Below are positions 16,318 through 24,702 of a stretch of DNA of 64,000 nucleotides, piece after piece. The notes beneath the pieces were generated by a model. The model ran no database searches. It saw nothing but the letters and a program-made list of their open reading frames with translations, and was not told where the DNA came from. Origin of the DNA: Clostridiales bacterium (GTDB lineage Bacteria; Bacillota; Clostridia; Oscillospirales; CAG-272); assembly GCA_022791685.1 (NCBI GenBank), contig JAAVZO010000036.1:1-64000 (forward strand). Direction: 5' to 3'. Within the stretch, counting starts at the first letter, position 1, and the number at the start of each line of letters is the position of its first letter. A program made the position numbers and the translations under genes.

Positions 16318-17539
16318 AGTATTTTTTGAATTTTCCGTAGTGATTGCGTCCGTGCATGATAAGGAAAAACAGTCGGCGTGGATTCAGCACGAGGTCGTAG
16401 CCATACCATAGCGATGGGTGCGCCTTGCCAGCCTTAGCAAGCGATTTCGCACGCGAGACTTCATCCCTATCGCGGCAGTATTGGTACACAACACCCTTTG
16501 GTACGCTGTGCCAGAGCACCTCAGTATCGCAGTAATAGGTATCGCCGAGCTCCTTATTATCGACGTAATCGTCGACGATATACTTAGCAACGTTGCAGCC
16601 AGCAGATGTAACGTAGTTGTTCGAGCGTCCAAGCCGCAGGTTTATCTCAAATGCACGGAAGCTTCCGTCACGCTCATCGTACTTGATATCGAAATTTGAG
16701 TAGCCGACGAAACCGATATCCTCAAGGTAAGCCTTGAATTTCTCCATAAGCGGGCGGTCAAGCTCAGTAATTATCGCGCAGTGATTTCCGAGTCCCTTAG
16801 GCGTATGTTCTTCAAGCAGCACATGACCAAGACACATCATTTTGACCTTGCCGTGCTGGTCGGAATAAGCAGTAAGCACGCGCATACGCGAGTCGTCGCC
16901 GGGTATCATATCCTGTAGTATGATCTTCTCAGGATATCCGGAAGCATATATACGTCGGATAATGATCTCCGCTTCACCCTTACTTGCCGCGGTGTAGACC
17001 TTCTTCATTCCGTCAAAAGGATAGTGCCAGTAAACCGCGCTCGCCGACGGCTTGATTATGATAGGATAACTGAATCCGAGCGCTTCTTCGTCAAGTATCG
17101 CTTCAAAATCGCTGTCCGGCGTAACGATCTTCGTGTTAGGATACAGTATCTCATGCTTGTCGCAGTCCTCGTAGAAATTCGCCTTGTACGCGAGTCTCTC
17201 GAACAACTCCGCACCGATATACGGCACGATGTACTTATCCCGCAGCTGGTCGCCGTAATGAATCAGCATAGACGCATACTCGTCAGTGCAGCCAAAAGCG
17301 ATAAGCGTCGCACCATTGTGCTTCTCCGCGAACTCTCTCAGCGTAGCCACCATGACCTCAGGCTCTTCAAGTTTTTCCACAATAGTGAATTTAATTATTC
17401 TTGTATAATTCGACGCACCGATCGAGTAACGCCCGAAAGCGTACGATTTTACGCCGTATTCCTCATGAAAGGCGCGCGCGACGTTGTAGCAGTTCAAATC
17501 TGCGCCGAGCAGCACCGGTATTATATTCTGTCGTTCCAT
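16304..17539 (-). CDS. ATP-grasp ligase, probable D-aspartate ligase (Asl-fm type)
   Basis: A 411-residue ATP-grasp enzyme. The N-terminal pre-ATP domain begins with IIPVLLGADLNCYNVARAF and HEEYGVKSYAFGRY. The ATP-grasp core has YPIIIKPSASAVYW, ILQDMIPGDDSRMRV and the metal-binding FEINLRLGRSNNY. Length and N-terminus resemble the D-aspartate ligases of Enterococcus faecium (Asl-fm) and Lactococcus, which attach the beta-carboxylate of D-Asp to the lysine side chain of the peptidoglycan precursor. Co-location with an aspartate racemase and a non-DAP MurE supports this. Related carboxylate-amine ligases with other substrates exist, so the substrate remains an inference. The protein is cytoplasmic. 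Confidence 0.72.
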   Translation of the reverse strand: MERQNIIPVLLGADLNCYNVARAFHEEYGVKSYAFGRYSIGASNYTRIIKFTIVEKLEEPEVMVATLREFAEKHNGATLIAFGCTDEYASMLIHYGDQLRDKYIVPYIGAELFERLAYKANFYEDCDKHEILYPNTKIVTPDSDFEAILDEEALGFSYPIIIKPSASAVYWHYPFDGMKKVYTAASKGEAEIIIRRIYASGYPEKIILQDMIPGDDSRMRVLTAYSDQHGKVKMMCLGHVLLEEHTPKGLGNHCAIITELDRPLMEKFKAYLEDIGFVGYSNFDIKYDERDGSFRAFEINLRLGRSNNYVTSAGCNVAKYIVDDYVDNKELGDTYYCDTEVLWHSVPKGVVYQYCRDRDEVSRAKSLAKAGKAHPSLWYGYDLVLNPRRLFFLIMHGRNHYGKFKKYYGKE

Positions 17540-17864
17540 TATATTTCCTTCTGTCGTGATTTATGAATGGTTGTGCGTATTTGTTAGTTATGGGACGCGC
17601 GGCTTGTTCTGAACGTTCTCCGAAGGAGAACGTAAAGCCATGGCAAAAGACTTTTTATAAGCTATCGCAAATACTGGGATGTTCGCCCATGCAAACCACC
17701 GTAATCGTTCACTTAGCTGGGCGAACAGTCTCTGCGCCTTGTTAGAGCTATCATGCGCGTTCGACTCCGTTGACCCATCGCCTCGCTTGCGAGGCGAGAC
17801 CTCTACGTCGAACTAATCTCTGCCATTTGTTTGCTTTTTTAGAATCAAATTCTACACAACTTAC
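17540..17864. other. Structured intergenic region with three perfect hairpins
   Basis: Between asnB and the ATP-grasp gene there is no supported gene. Three perfect hairpins lie in it: ACGTTCTCC (17613-17621 with 17625-17633), GTTCGCCCA (17681-17689 with 17718-17726) and TCGCCTCG (17778-17785 with 17790-17797). None has the T tract of a terminator. On the minus strand they form a leader of about 300 nt before the ATP-grasp gene. No known riboswitch or T-box signature was recognised. Confidence 0.6.
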
Positions 17865-19697
17865 TTATTTTTCATCTATAAAGAAGCGCTTGTACCAGAC
17901 TAAGAATGTAAATACTGTCCAGATCTGGCGCTGATTGTTTGCTTTTTCCGCCTTATGCTCGTCGAGCAGTTTCATCAGCATTTCTGTATCGAAAAACTCC
18001 GCTGCATATTCGCTTGTGAAGTAGCTTTTGACGATATTATAGTACTTATCTTCCCTCAGCCAATAGCGGATAGGCACAGGGAATCCCATCTTCTTACGGT
18101 CCGCCCATTCGTCCGGCAGCGTCTTATTTGCCGCTTTACGGAAGATGTATTTTGTATTTTTTCCATTGATCTTATACTCGTGCGGTATTGCCTGCGCCTG
18201 CTCCATTACTACTCTGTCGAGGAACGGCACACGCAGTTCGAGCGAGCTCGCCATGCTCATTTTATCGGCTTTCAAAAGTATGTCGCCTGGAAGCCAAAGG
18301 TTGAGGTCGAGATACTGCTTTTTATCAAGCTCCGATTTCCCCTTAACACGCGCATAAATCGGTGCGGTAACTTCCCTGACTGACGGACCGACGCGGTAGT
18401 CAGGCTTCAATACCTTCATCGCATCCTTTTCGTCCCAAACGAGCGCCTGTCCGATGAAGTAGTCCTCCGGATTCCCGCTCGATTTGATTATGAAATCATG
18501 CCCCTTGAAATACGGCAGACGCTTAGCTATACCAGCTGCGGCAACTCGTAGAGGCTTCGGGATTTTTTTATATTTCTGCATTGCCGGAGTCTCATCGTAC
18601 CACTCATATCCGGCGTATATCTCGTCCGCTCCCTCTCCAGACAGCACAACCGTCACCTGTTCACGTGCAAGTCTTGCGAGGAAATACAGCGGTACGCTTG
18701 ACGGGTTCGACTGCGGCTCGTCCATGTGATATTGTATATCGGGGAAAGCGTCAAAGCATTCATCGGCAGTAATCAGCTTGCGGTAATTATCAATACCGAG
18801 CTTATCCGACAGCTCATTTGCGTAGTTTGTCTCGTTGAATTTATTATAATCGAAGCCGACCGAGAAGGTCTTATCTGGCATAAGGCTTGCGGTGATATAT
18901 GACGAATCAACTCCGCCCGACAAGAATGCACCGACCTTGACATCGCTTATACGATGTGCCGCAACCGATTCATTGACCGTACGGTCGATATCGTTGACAT
19001 ACTTGTCAAATTCGCCTGCTTTTTCGGTAAAGTCCGCGTCCCAATAGCGCGTCGTAGTAAATTTTCCGTCCTTCAAAGTAAAATAATGCGCCGGCGGAAT
19101 CTTGTATACGCCCTCAAAGAAGGTCTCGTTGAGTGAGGAATACTGGAAAGTTAAATATGGTCTGAGCGCACGGTGGTTCAGCTTTTTTTCGAATTCCGGA
19201 TGTTCGAGGAATGACTTTATTTCTGACGCAAAAAGATAATTCCCGTCTGATGTTTTATAGTAGTAGTACGGCTTTATACCAAAATAATCGCGAGCGCCGT
19301 AAATAACGCCGCTCTTTCTATCGTAAATTATAAACGCGAACATTCCGCGAAGCCGCCTTGCGAGACTTTCGCCATATTCCTCAAAGCCATGGACCAGCAC
19401 CTCAGTGTCAGTACGCGTTTTGAATATATGTCCCTTCGCAGCGAGCTCCTCGCGCAGCTCCATAAAATTATATATCTCGCCGTTGAAGACGATAACTACG
19501 CTGCCATCCTCGTTATAGATCGGCTGCGAGCCGCCTTCAAGATCGATAATGCTCAGTCTTCTGAATCCGAGCGCAACATTTTCGCCGATAAACTCGCCCG
19601 CCGAATCCGGTCCGCGATGAATTATCCGCGACATCATATTGTTAAGTATTTCCTTACGCTTCTCGAGCACCCCCGTGAAGCCGACAAATCCGCACAT
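17865..19697 (-). CDS. asnB: Asparagine synthase (glutamine-hydrolysing), AsnB/AsnH type
   Basis: A 610-residue two-domain amidotransferase. The class-II glutaminase domain (residues 1-about 200) has the nucleophile C2 (MCGFVGFTG), RGPDSAG and NGEIYN. The synthetase domain has the PP-loop LSGGVDSS (about residue 260), LSGEGADE and the GDILLKADKMSMA segment. It converts aspartate to asparagine with glutamine. Its place beside the D-Asp ligase and racemase suggests it may instead amidate D-Asp in the cross-bridge, like AsnH of lactic acid bacteria; this cannot be settled from sequence. The minus-strand TATAAT (19802-19807) is a probable -10 element, leaving a leader of about 95 nt. Confidence 0.92.
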   Translation of the reverse strand: MCGFVGFTGVLEKRKEILNNMMSRIIHRGPDSAGEFIGENVALGFRRLSIIDLEGGSQPIYNEDGSVVIVFNGEIYNFMELREELAAKGHIFKTRTDTEVLVHGFEEYGESLARRLRGMFAFIIYDRKSGVIYGARDYFGIKPYYYYKTSDGNYLFASEIKSFLEHPEFEKKLNHRALRPYLTFQYSSLNETFFEGVYKIPPAHYFTLKDGKFTTTRYWDADFTEKAGEFDKYVNDIDRTVNESVAAHRISDVKVGAFLSGGVDSSYITASLMPDKTFSVGFDYNKFNETNYANELSDKLGIDNYRKLITADECFDAFPDIQYHMDEPQSNPSSVPLYFLARLAREQVTVVLSGEGADEIYAGYEWYDETPAMQKYKKIPKPLRVAAAGIAKRLPYFKGHDFIIKSSGNPEDYFIGQALVWDEKDAMKVLKPDYRVGPSVREVTAPIYARVKGKSELDKKQYLDLNLWLPGDILLKADKMSMASSLELRVPFLDRVVMEQAQAIPHEYKINGKNTKYIFRKAANKTLPDEWADRKKMGFPVPIRYWLREDKYYNIVKSYFTSEYAAEFFDTEMLMKLLDEHKAEKANNQRQIWTVFTFLVWYKRFFIDEK

Positions 19698-19888
19698 ATT
19701 TTATATTTTATCCGCAGCCTCAGCCGCGTTATTTTCTCCAAAATTTATATTTTTACAGCTTTGCTCAACAGCTATCGAGCAATAAAATGTATATATATTC
19801 TATTATACCATACATTTAAGAAAAAATAAATAGCTTTCTGAAAAAAAGCGGTAAAACCTGATAAATTTTTATCCTGAACCAGTTAAAT

Positions 19889-20641
19889 TCAGTCCTCATC
19901 TGGATATACAGTCAGCTTTGCTTCCTTGTAGCCGTCGATACCCGCCTTTTGCAGCGCACCGAATATGCGATGACGCAAGCCTTTATTGTTCCGCTCAAGC
20001 TCAGACAGCAGCTGCTTCATCGACTCGCGTTCAGTGTGCTTGTCCGCCGGACATGGCGACTTTATCACAGGTAGCGGGTGGTGATTGACAAAATAGCGGA
20101 CATCCTTCTCCTGCGCATAGATAAGTGGACGTATCATGGTCAAGTCCTTGCGACTGAGATAAGTTACAGGCGAGAATGAGCCAAGCCGCCCTTCGTAAAA
20201 TAGATTAAGCATAAAAGTATCGACTACATCGTCGAAATGGTGACCGAGCGCAAGCTTATTGCAGTTCTGACGCTTGCATTCATCGTGCAGCGCACCGCGG
20301 CGCATTTTCGCACAGAGCCCACATGGATTCTTTTCCTTGCGCACATCGAACACGACATGGCTTATCTGAGTTGGAACGACCACATACGGCACATCAAGCT
20401 CATCGCAGAGCTCACGTATCGGGGTATAATCGCTCGGCGGTGTGAAGCCCATATCTATAGTAATAGCGACAAGCTCGAATTTCTTCGGATAGAAGCGGCG
20501 CAGCTCAGCAAGAGCATAAAGCAGCGTGAGTGAATCCTTACCCGCAGACACACCGACACCGATACGGTCACCGTCCTGAATCATCTCATAATCATCGACA
20601 GCCCGACGGGTAAAGCTAAGTATTCTTTTTATTTCTTTCAT
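19889..20641 (-). CDS. TtcA-like tRNA 2-thiolation ATPase (PP-loop)
   Basis: A 250-residue PP-loop ATPase of the TtcA/TtuA superfamily. The PP-loop is GVGVSAGKDSLTL (about residues 28-40). The Cys pair CGLC and a third Cys in SPCPADKHTER would hold an iron-sulfur cluster; GHHFDDVVDTFMLNLFY is the second conserved block. TtcA makes 2-thiocytidine at tRNA position 32. Distant paralogues of this family act on other nucleosides, so the exact target is an inference. It has no obvious operon partner; asnB lies downstream after a 191-nt gap. Confidence 0.85.
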   Translation of the reverse strand: MKEIKRILSFTRRAVDDYEMIQDGDRIGVGVSAGKDSLTLLYALAELRRFYPKKFELVAITIDMGFTPPSDYTPIRELCDELDVPYVVVPTQISHVVFDVRKEKNPCGLCAKMRRGALHDECKRQNCNKLALGHHFDDVVDTFMLNLFYEGRLGSFSPVTYLSRKDLTMIRPLIYAQEKDVRYFVNHHPLPVIKSPCPADKHTERESMKQLLSELERNNKGLRHRIFGALQKAGIDGYKEAKLTVYPDED

Positions 20642-20724
20642 TTATTTTCGAGACCTCATATCAGTAACAAATAAAGTTAAACAAGCATAATATATAATAA
20701 AACAAATCGCACAAGGAGAAACAC

Positions 20725-21288
20725 ATGGCTATAAAAATTTTCATAGACCAAGGGCATAATCCGGTCAATCCCAACGCTGGAGCGGAAGGAAACGGACTTA
20801 GAGAGCAGGATATTACGTACAGCGTCGGAAGGATCCTTGCCGACCTGCTGAACAATAACAGCGCATTTGAAGCACGTCTGTCGCGCAGTTCACCTACCGA
20901 AATACTGGGCACAAGCAACACGTCGAGCCTCAGCACGCGCACTAACGCAGCGAACGCATGGGGAGCAGATTACTTCATCAGCCTGCATACAAATGCGTCT
21001 ACGAACGCGTCTGCGTCAGGTACAGAAGCATACGTATTTTCGCGTAATTCATCGGCATTCGGACTTGCTGAGGATATAGTAGAGCAACTCACTTTGATTA
21101 CTGGGCTCAATGATCGCGGCGTGTTTATACGTCCGTCACTATACGTACTGCGCAAAACAAGTATGCCGTCAGTACTTGTTGAAATGGGATTTATAACCAA
21201 TCCGGGCGATGCTTCGCTCATGTCAAATGAGCCCGACCTGTTCGCGCTCGGGATCTACAACGGAATACTGGAATATTTTAATATGTAA
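20725..21288 (+). CDS. N-acetylmuramoyl-L-alanine amidase (Amidase_3), no signal peptide
   Basis: A 187-residue zinc amidase that cuts the lactyl-peptide bond of peptidoglycan. Zinc ligands and catalytic Glu are seen as DQGH (H11), E27 in LREQD, SLHTN (H88) and LVEMGF (E153). It is a bare catalytic domain: no signal peptide, no wall-binding repeats. Amidases of this form in spore formers (CwlC-like) act when the mother cell lyses, or belong to prophage; no phage genes are near. The neighbouring spoVAF-like gene (74 nt downstream) favours a sporulation-related role. AAGGAG lies upstream of the start. Confidence 0.9.
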   Translation: MAIKIFIDQGHNPVNPNAGAEGNGLREQDITYSVGRILADLLNNNSAFEARLSRSSPTEILGTSNTSSLSTRTNAANAWGADYFISLHTNASTNASASGTEAYVFSRNSSAFGLAEDIVEQLTLITGLNDRGVFIRPSLYVLRKTSMPSVLVEMGFITNPGDASLMSNEPDLFALGIYNGILEYFNM

Positions 21289-21362
21289 TTTCAGTATGTA
21301 ATAATTTCGGGATATGTGCAGATACTATCATAAAATCAAAAATTAAGGAACGGAATGTATAA

Positions 21363-22823
21363 ATGTCAAAACCAGTATTTCAGGACAGCTATCAGAAGAA
21401 CGTCGAATATTTCGATAAGCTGTTCGGTATCGGCACTAATTACGATTTCATCAGCCGCGAACAGCTCATCGCTGGACACAGCGCGCGATTCTATTTCATC
21501 GACAGCTTTGTAAATAGTCAGATACTCGAACGGTTGTTCATCTATCTTGCGGAGCTGAAAAATATCAGCTCCGCAGAGGATGTACAGCGCTTCGCTGCGG
21601 CACATCTTCCATACACCGAAGTATCGGTCGAGTCTGACGCGGACAAGTTCGTATATCAGATAATGTCCGGCACTATGGGTATGCTGCTCGACGATTTCGA
21701 AAATAACAAATCCACCGGCTTTGTCGGAATAATACTCGACGTGCGCAGCTATCCGACACGTGGAATAGATCAGTCGGAAAACGACCGAGTGCTGCGTGGT
21801 GCGCATGACAGCTTTGTTGAGACCATAAAGCAAAATTCGACTCTGATACGCCGCCGTATCCGTGACCCGCGGCTCACATTCGAACGAATCACAGTCGGCG
21901 ATGTGTCGAAAAGCGATATAGTGATCTCGTATATTGAGGGAGAAGCTGACGCGGACTACGTGAACAGCCTGAAAAATAAAATAAGTTCAATAAAAGTCGA
22001 CGCGCTGACACTTGGACAAGAGAGCCTTGCCGAGTGCCTTATCAAGCGGAGGTGGTACAATCCATTTCCGAAATTCCGTTACACCGAACGTCCCGATACA
22101 GCCGCAGCACACCTTTTGGAGGGCGGCGTTATAATCTTATGCGACACCTCGCCTGAGGCAATGATATTGCCGACCTGCATATTTGATTTCATGCAGGAGA
22201 CCGACGACTACTACTTCCCGCCGCTCACCGGCTCATATCTGCGGCTATTACGATATATCGTATTCATCCTGACACTGCTGCTGACACCGACATGGTATCT
22301 CTTGATAAGTCACCCAGATTGGATACCTGAGTGGATGAGCTTTATTTTGATCGATACAGAATACAATCTTCCGATAATCGCGCAGCTGTTCATCATCGAA
22401 TTTGCACTCGACGGACTCAAGCTCGCGTCGATGAACACACCAAGCTCATTAAACAACACCTTTGGCGTAGTCGGTGGACTGATACTTGGTGACTTCGCGG
22501 TGCAGATAGGCTGGTTCATACCTGAGGTCATAGTCTACATGGCATTCGTTGCTATCGCTAATTTCTCGCAGTCAAGCTACGAGCTGGGATATGCGTTCAA
22601 ATTCATGCGAATGCTGCTTTTGCTGACCACCGCAATTTTCGGAATATGGGGCTATATCGGCGGAATCATCATAGTGATCCTGCTCGCTGCGACCAATAAA
22701 ACGGTCAACGGCAAACGAAATTACCTCTATCCCCTGATCCCGTTTAACGGACGTGCGCTCAAGCGGCTTGTAGTACGCGAGCGGCTTCGCACGCACAGCT
22801 CCGACAAAGAAAGCCAACATTAA
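21363..22823 (+). CDS. spoVAF: SpoVAF/GerA family spore germination protein
   Basis: A 486-residue protein of the GerA/SpoVAF family. The N-terminal soluble region (to about 285) has MLLDDFENNKSTGFVGIILDVRSYPTRG broken over the expected positions and DPRLTFERI, KSDIVISYIEGEAD and LTLGQESLAECLI. Then come about five membrane segments with the conserved FIIEFALDGLKLAS, NNTFGVVGGLILGDFAVQ and YELGYAFKFMR. SpoVAF lies in the spore inner membrane and supports germination with other SpoVA or GerA proteins. Here it stands without spoVAA-E or gerB/gerC genes. The presence of this gene is the strongest direct evidence that the organism forms spores. Confidence 0.9.
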   Translation: MSKPVFQDSYQKNVEYFDKLFGIGTNYDFISREQLIAGHSARFYFIDSFVNSQILERLFIYLAELKNISSAEDVQRFAAAHLPYTEVSVESDADKFVYQIMSGTMGMLLDDFENNKSTGFVGIILDVRSYPTRGIDQSENDRVLRGAHDSFVETIKQNSTLIRRRIRDPRLTFERITVGDVSKSDIVISYIEGEADADYVNSLKNKISSIKVDALTLGQESLAECLIKRRWYNPFPKFRYTERPDTAAAHLLEGGVIILCDTSPEAMILPTCIFDFMQETDDYYFPPLTGSYLRLLRYIVFILTLLLTPTWYLLISHPDWIPEWMSFILIDTEYNLPIIAQLFIIEFALDGLKLASMNTPSSLNNTFGVVGGLILGDFAVQIGWFIPEVIVYMAFVAIANFSQSSYELGYAFKFMRMLLLLTTAIFGIWGYIGGIIIVILLAATNKTVNGKRNYLYPLIPFNGRALKRLVVRERLRTHSSDKESQH

Positions 22824-22830
22824 ACTGCTG

Positions 22831-22861
22831 CAGAGTGAGCATACGCTCACTCTGTATTTTT
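22831..22861. terminator. Terminator between spoVAF and the DUF3048 gene
   Basis: A perfect 10-bp stem (CAGAGTGAGC at 22831-22840 with 22845-22854) has an ATAC loop and a T-rich tail; it serves the two convergent genes. Confidence 0.8.
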
Positions 22862-22862
22862 A

Positions 22863-24074
22863 TTACTTAATTTCAGTCGTATCCTTCATTGAAGTTGTGC
22901 AAATCTGGAAGAAGGTCTTACCGCGATTTATAAGCAGCTCCTCACCGTCAGCGCCATATAGCTTAACAGGCGTATCTTCATCCTTTTTCGACCATGTTAT
23001 CTTCTCGTATTTACCGCCATAGAGATAATATCCATCGCCAGTACCAGTCGTCGTTATATCCATATGCTTGTATTCATCCGAGGTCTGCACACTCTGCATA
23101 TACAGTACAATTATATTTGTAAACGAAAGCTGCTTCTTCGCAGTATTATCAATATGCTTGTCGCCAAGGAACTGCCAGCGATAATATACGTTTTCCTTTT
23201 CGTCATACTCAAAATGCGGATGATGTGCACCTGAGTACTTAACCATTAGATAGGTCGCGTCGCCGCCATCAAGCTCACGTGTAGTATCATATGGCACAAA
23301 ATCAAGGGGTGAATCGAAATCATCGACGATATCGGTGCGCAGCTTTCGGGTCGCGATAGCGTCGGCAATTCGCTTGCCGTCGGTCATCAGGCTATGCTCA
23401 AAGCCCATGTTTTTCTGTCTCCACGAATCGCGGTAGAACATATTCGGAACGGGATTATTAACGCCGTCGAGATGGTCGACCTTACGTGTGCTCATCTCAA
23501 CATACGCCTGATTGCTTCCGCCCGCGTGTATATATATAGCGTCGTGGTTCGCGGCAAAATCAAGATAATACTCGCGCGACGAACGCACCGAACCGACTAC
23601 CGGAAGGTTTTCGTAATCCATGGTCACCATCATTAAACGTGTCTGCCAGCCCTCAACAAGGCACTCGTACATAACATCAGCATATGATATGCCCTCCTGC
23701 GGTGTAGCGACCTTGATGTTGTTTATCATGATCGCAGCTGGGCGGCGGTCACTGTAATCTTCATCGGCTTCAAGACCAGTAAGCGGATTGATAAATTCCG
23801 GCTCAGATGGTATAACGACAGGTGGTTCAGTATCAACAGCGCTGGTATCCGGCGATGATGTATCCGGAGCGGAGGTATCGGGTGCGTCAGTAACCGGTTC
23901 GGTATCGTCCGTGCTGTTATCAGTCATCACGTCATCGCTGACTATTGGTCCAGATGTACCGTCATCGGTATCATCAGTGTTATTCTTGTCTCCACAGCCG
24001 ATGGTCAATACACAGGCTGACAACAATGTTATACAAAGTATACGCTTTAAAAAATCCTTATTTTTGATTGACAT
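22863..24074 (-). CDS. DUF3048 lipoprotein (YerB-like)
   Basis: A 403-residue secreted lipoprotein. The signal ends in LTIGC (lipobox Cys about residue 27). A linker rich in Asp, Thr, Ser and Pro (about 30-90) contains imperfect PDTSA repeats. The DUF3048 region begins with FINPLTGLEA and includes RPAAIMINN, VMYECLVEGWQTRLM and VGSVRSSREYYLDFA, all diagnostic. The family (YerB of Bacillus) is of unknown function. It sits on the cell surface and is monocistronic. Position next to sporulation genes is not evidence of a link because it is convergent to them. Confidence 0.9.
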   Translation of the reverse strand: MSIKNKDFLKRILCITLLSACVLTIGCGDKNNTDDTDDGTSGPIVSDDVMTDNSTDDTEPVTDAPDTSAPDTSSPDTSAVDTEPPVVIPSEPEFINPLTGLEADEDYSDRRPAAIMINNIKVATPQEGISYADVMYECLVEGWQTRLMMVTMDYENLPVVGSVRSSREYYLDFAANHDAIYIHAGGSNQAYVEMSTRKVDHLDGVNNPVPNMFYRDSWRQKNMGFEHSLMTDGKRIADAIATRKLRTDIVDDFDSPLDFVPYDTTRELDGGDATYLMVKYSGAHHPHFEYDEKENVYYRWQFLGDKHIDNTAKKQLSFTNIIVLYMQSVQTSDEYKHMDITTTGTGDGYYLYGGKYEKITWSKKDEDTPVKLYGADGEELLINRGKTFFQICTTSMKDTTEIK

Positions 24075-24367
24075 TTCTTATTCCTCACGATAAATTAACA
24101 TTATATAATATTATAATCCAAAATTGTTCGATTGTCAACTCTATTTGCGCTTTATTATATTCCATATAATTTACAATTTGTATGTATAATATTAGGCTCT
24201 AATATGTTAAAATATATATATAAGATTAGCAAAATGTCCCATGTCCCCAAAACGGCAGGGGACATTTCTCCAAATTGAATGAGTATATTCTTAAGGAATA
24301 ACGCTTAGTTTGAACCCGCGGGCGGGATATTTCCTGTCCGACAGCTTACGAAAGGAATGGTATTATT
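24075..24367. other. Intergenic region with alternative hairpins upstream of a small gene
   Basis: AT-rich sequence is followed by a hairpin that can form in two registers: AAATGTCCC (24232-24240) or ATGTCCCC (24241-24248), both pairing with the GGGGACATTT block at 24258-24267. A GC-rich stretch (CCCGCGGGCGGG near 24316-24327) lies 40 nt before the start codon. No gene is seen. Confidence 0.5.
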
Positions 24368-24646
24368 ATGAATACGCTTACTGGTAAATATTTAATGTAC
24401 CGCGGCAAGCCGCTCGTCCGTGAAGGACAGCAGATATGCTGGGGTGATATGAACGATAAATATGTCCTTGTTCTTGGTATAATGTCTACTAAGAAGGTAA
24501 AGGACAAAGAGCTGCCCGATCAGGTGCTGATACAAATTCAAAGCACCGAAGACGGAAAGGTAGTAAAGGTCGGCTCTAAAAATGGTCTCTATGAGGCTTT
24601 TGAATACGGAGTTATTTGGCTCGAAACAGAGCTGAAAAACGGCTGA
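24368..24646 (+). CDS. Conserved small protein of unknown function
   Basis: A 92-residue soluble protein starting TGKYLMYRGKPLVREGQQICWG and continuing DKYVLVLGIMS, with a beta-rich pattern and the C-terminal GLYEAFEYGVIWLETEL. I have the impression of similar small proteins in other Clostridia but cannot name a domain. There is no signal, membrane segment or metal motif. AAAGGA lies upstream of the ATG. It is monocistronic between a structured leader and a strong terminator, a layout fitting a regulated, well-expressed gene. Confidence 0.75.
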   Translation: MNTLTGKYLMYRGKPLVREGQQICWGDMNDKYVLVLGIMSTKKVKDKELPDQVLIQIQSTEDGKVVKVGSKNGLYEAFEYGVIWLETELKNG

Positions 24647-24653
24647 CATAGTT

Positions 24654-24691
24654 AAAATGGATATGAGGCAAAGCCTCATATCCATTTTTTT
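24654..24691. terminator. Strong terminator after the small gene
   Basis: A perfect 16-bp stem (AAAATGGATATGAGGC at 24654-24669 with 24673-24688) has an AAA loop and a T run. It probably also serves the convergent cyclophilin gene. Confidence 0.88.
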
Positions 24692-24702
24692 GATATTCAG
24701 AA

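Noticed and set aside
17540-17864. Possible T-box or tRNA remnant, because GTTCGACTCC resembles a T-arm
   Set aside because: The flanking bases do not pair as a T stem, no acceptor or anticodon arm could be built, and T-box consensus blocks are missing.
23788-24093. A Ser/Val-rich plus-strand frame opposite the DUF3048 N-terminus
   Set aside because: It is a by-product of the Asp/Thr/Pro repeats of the lipoprotein linker read on the other strand.
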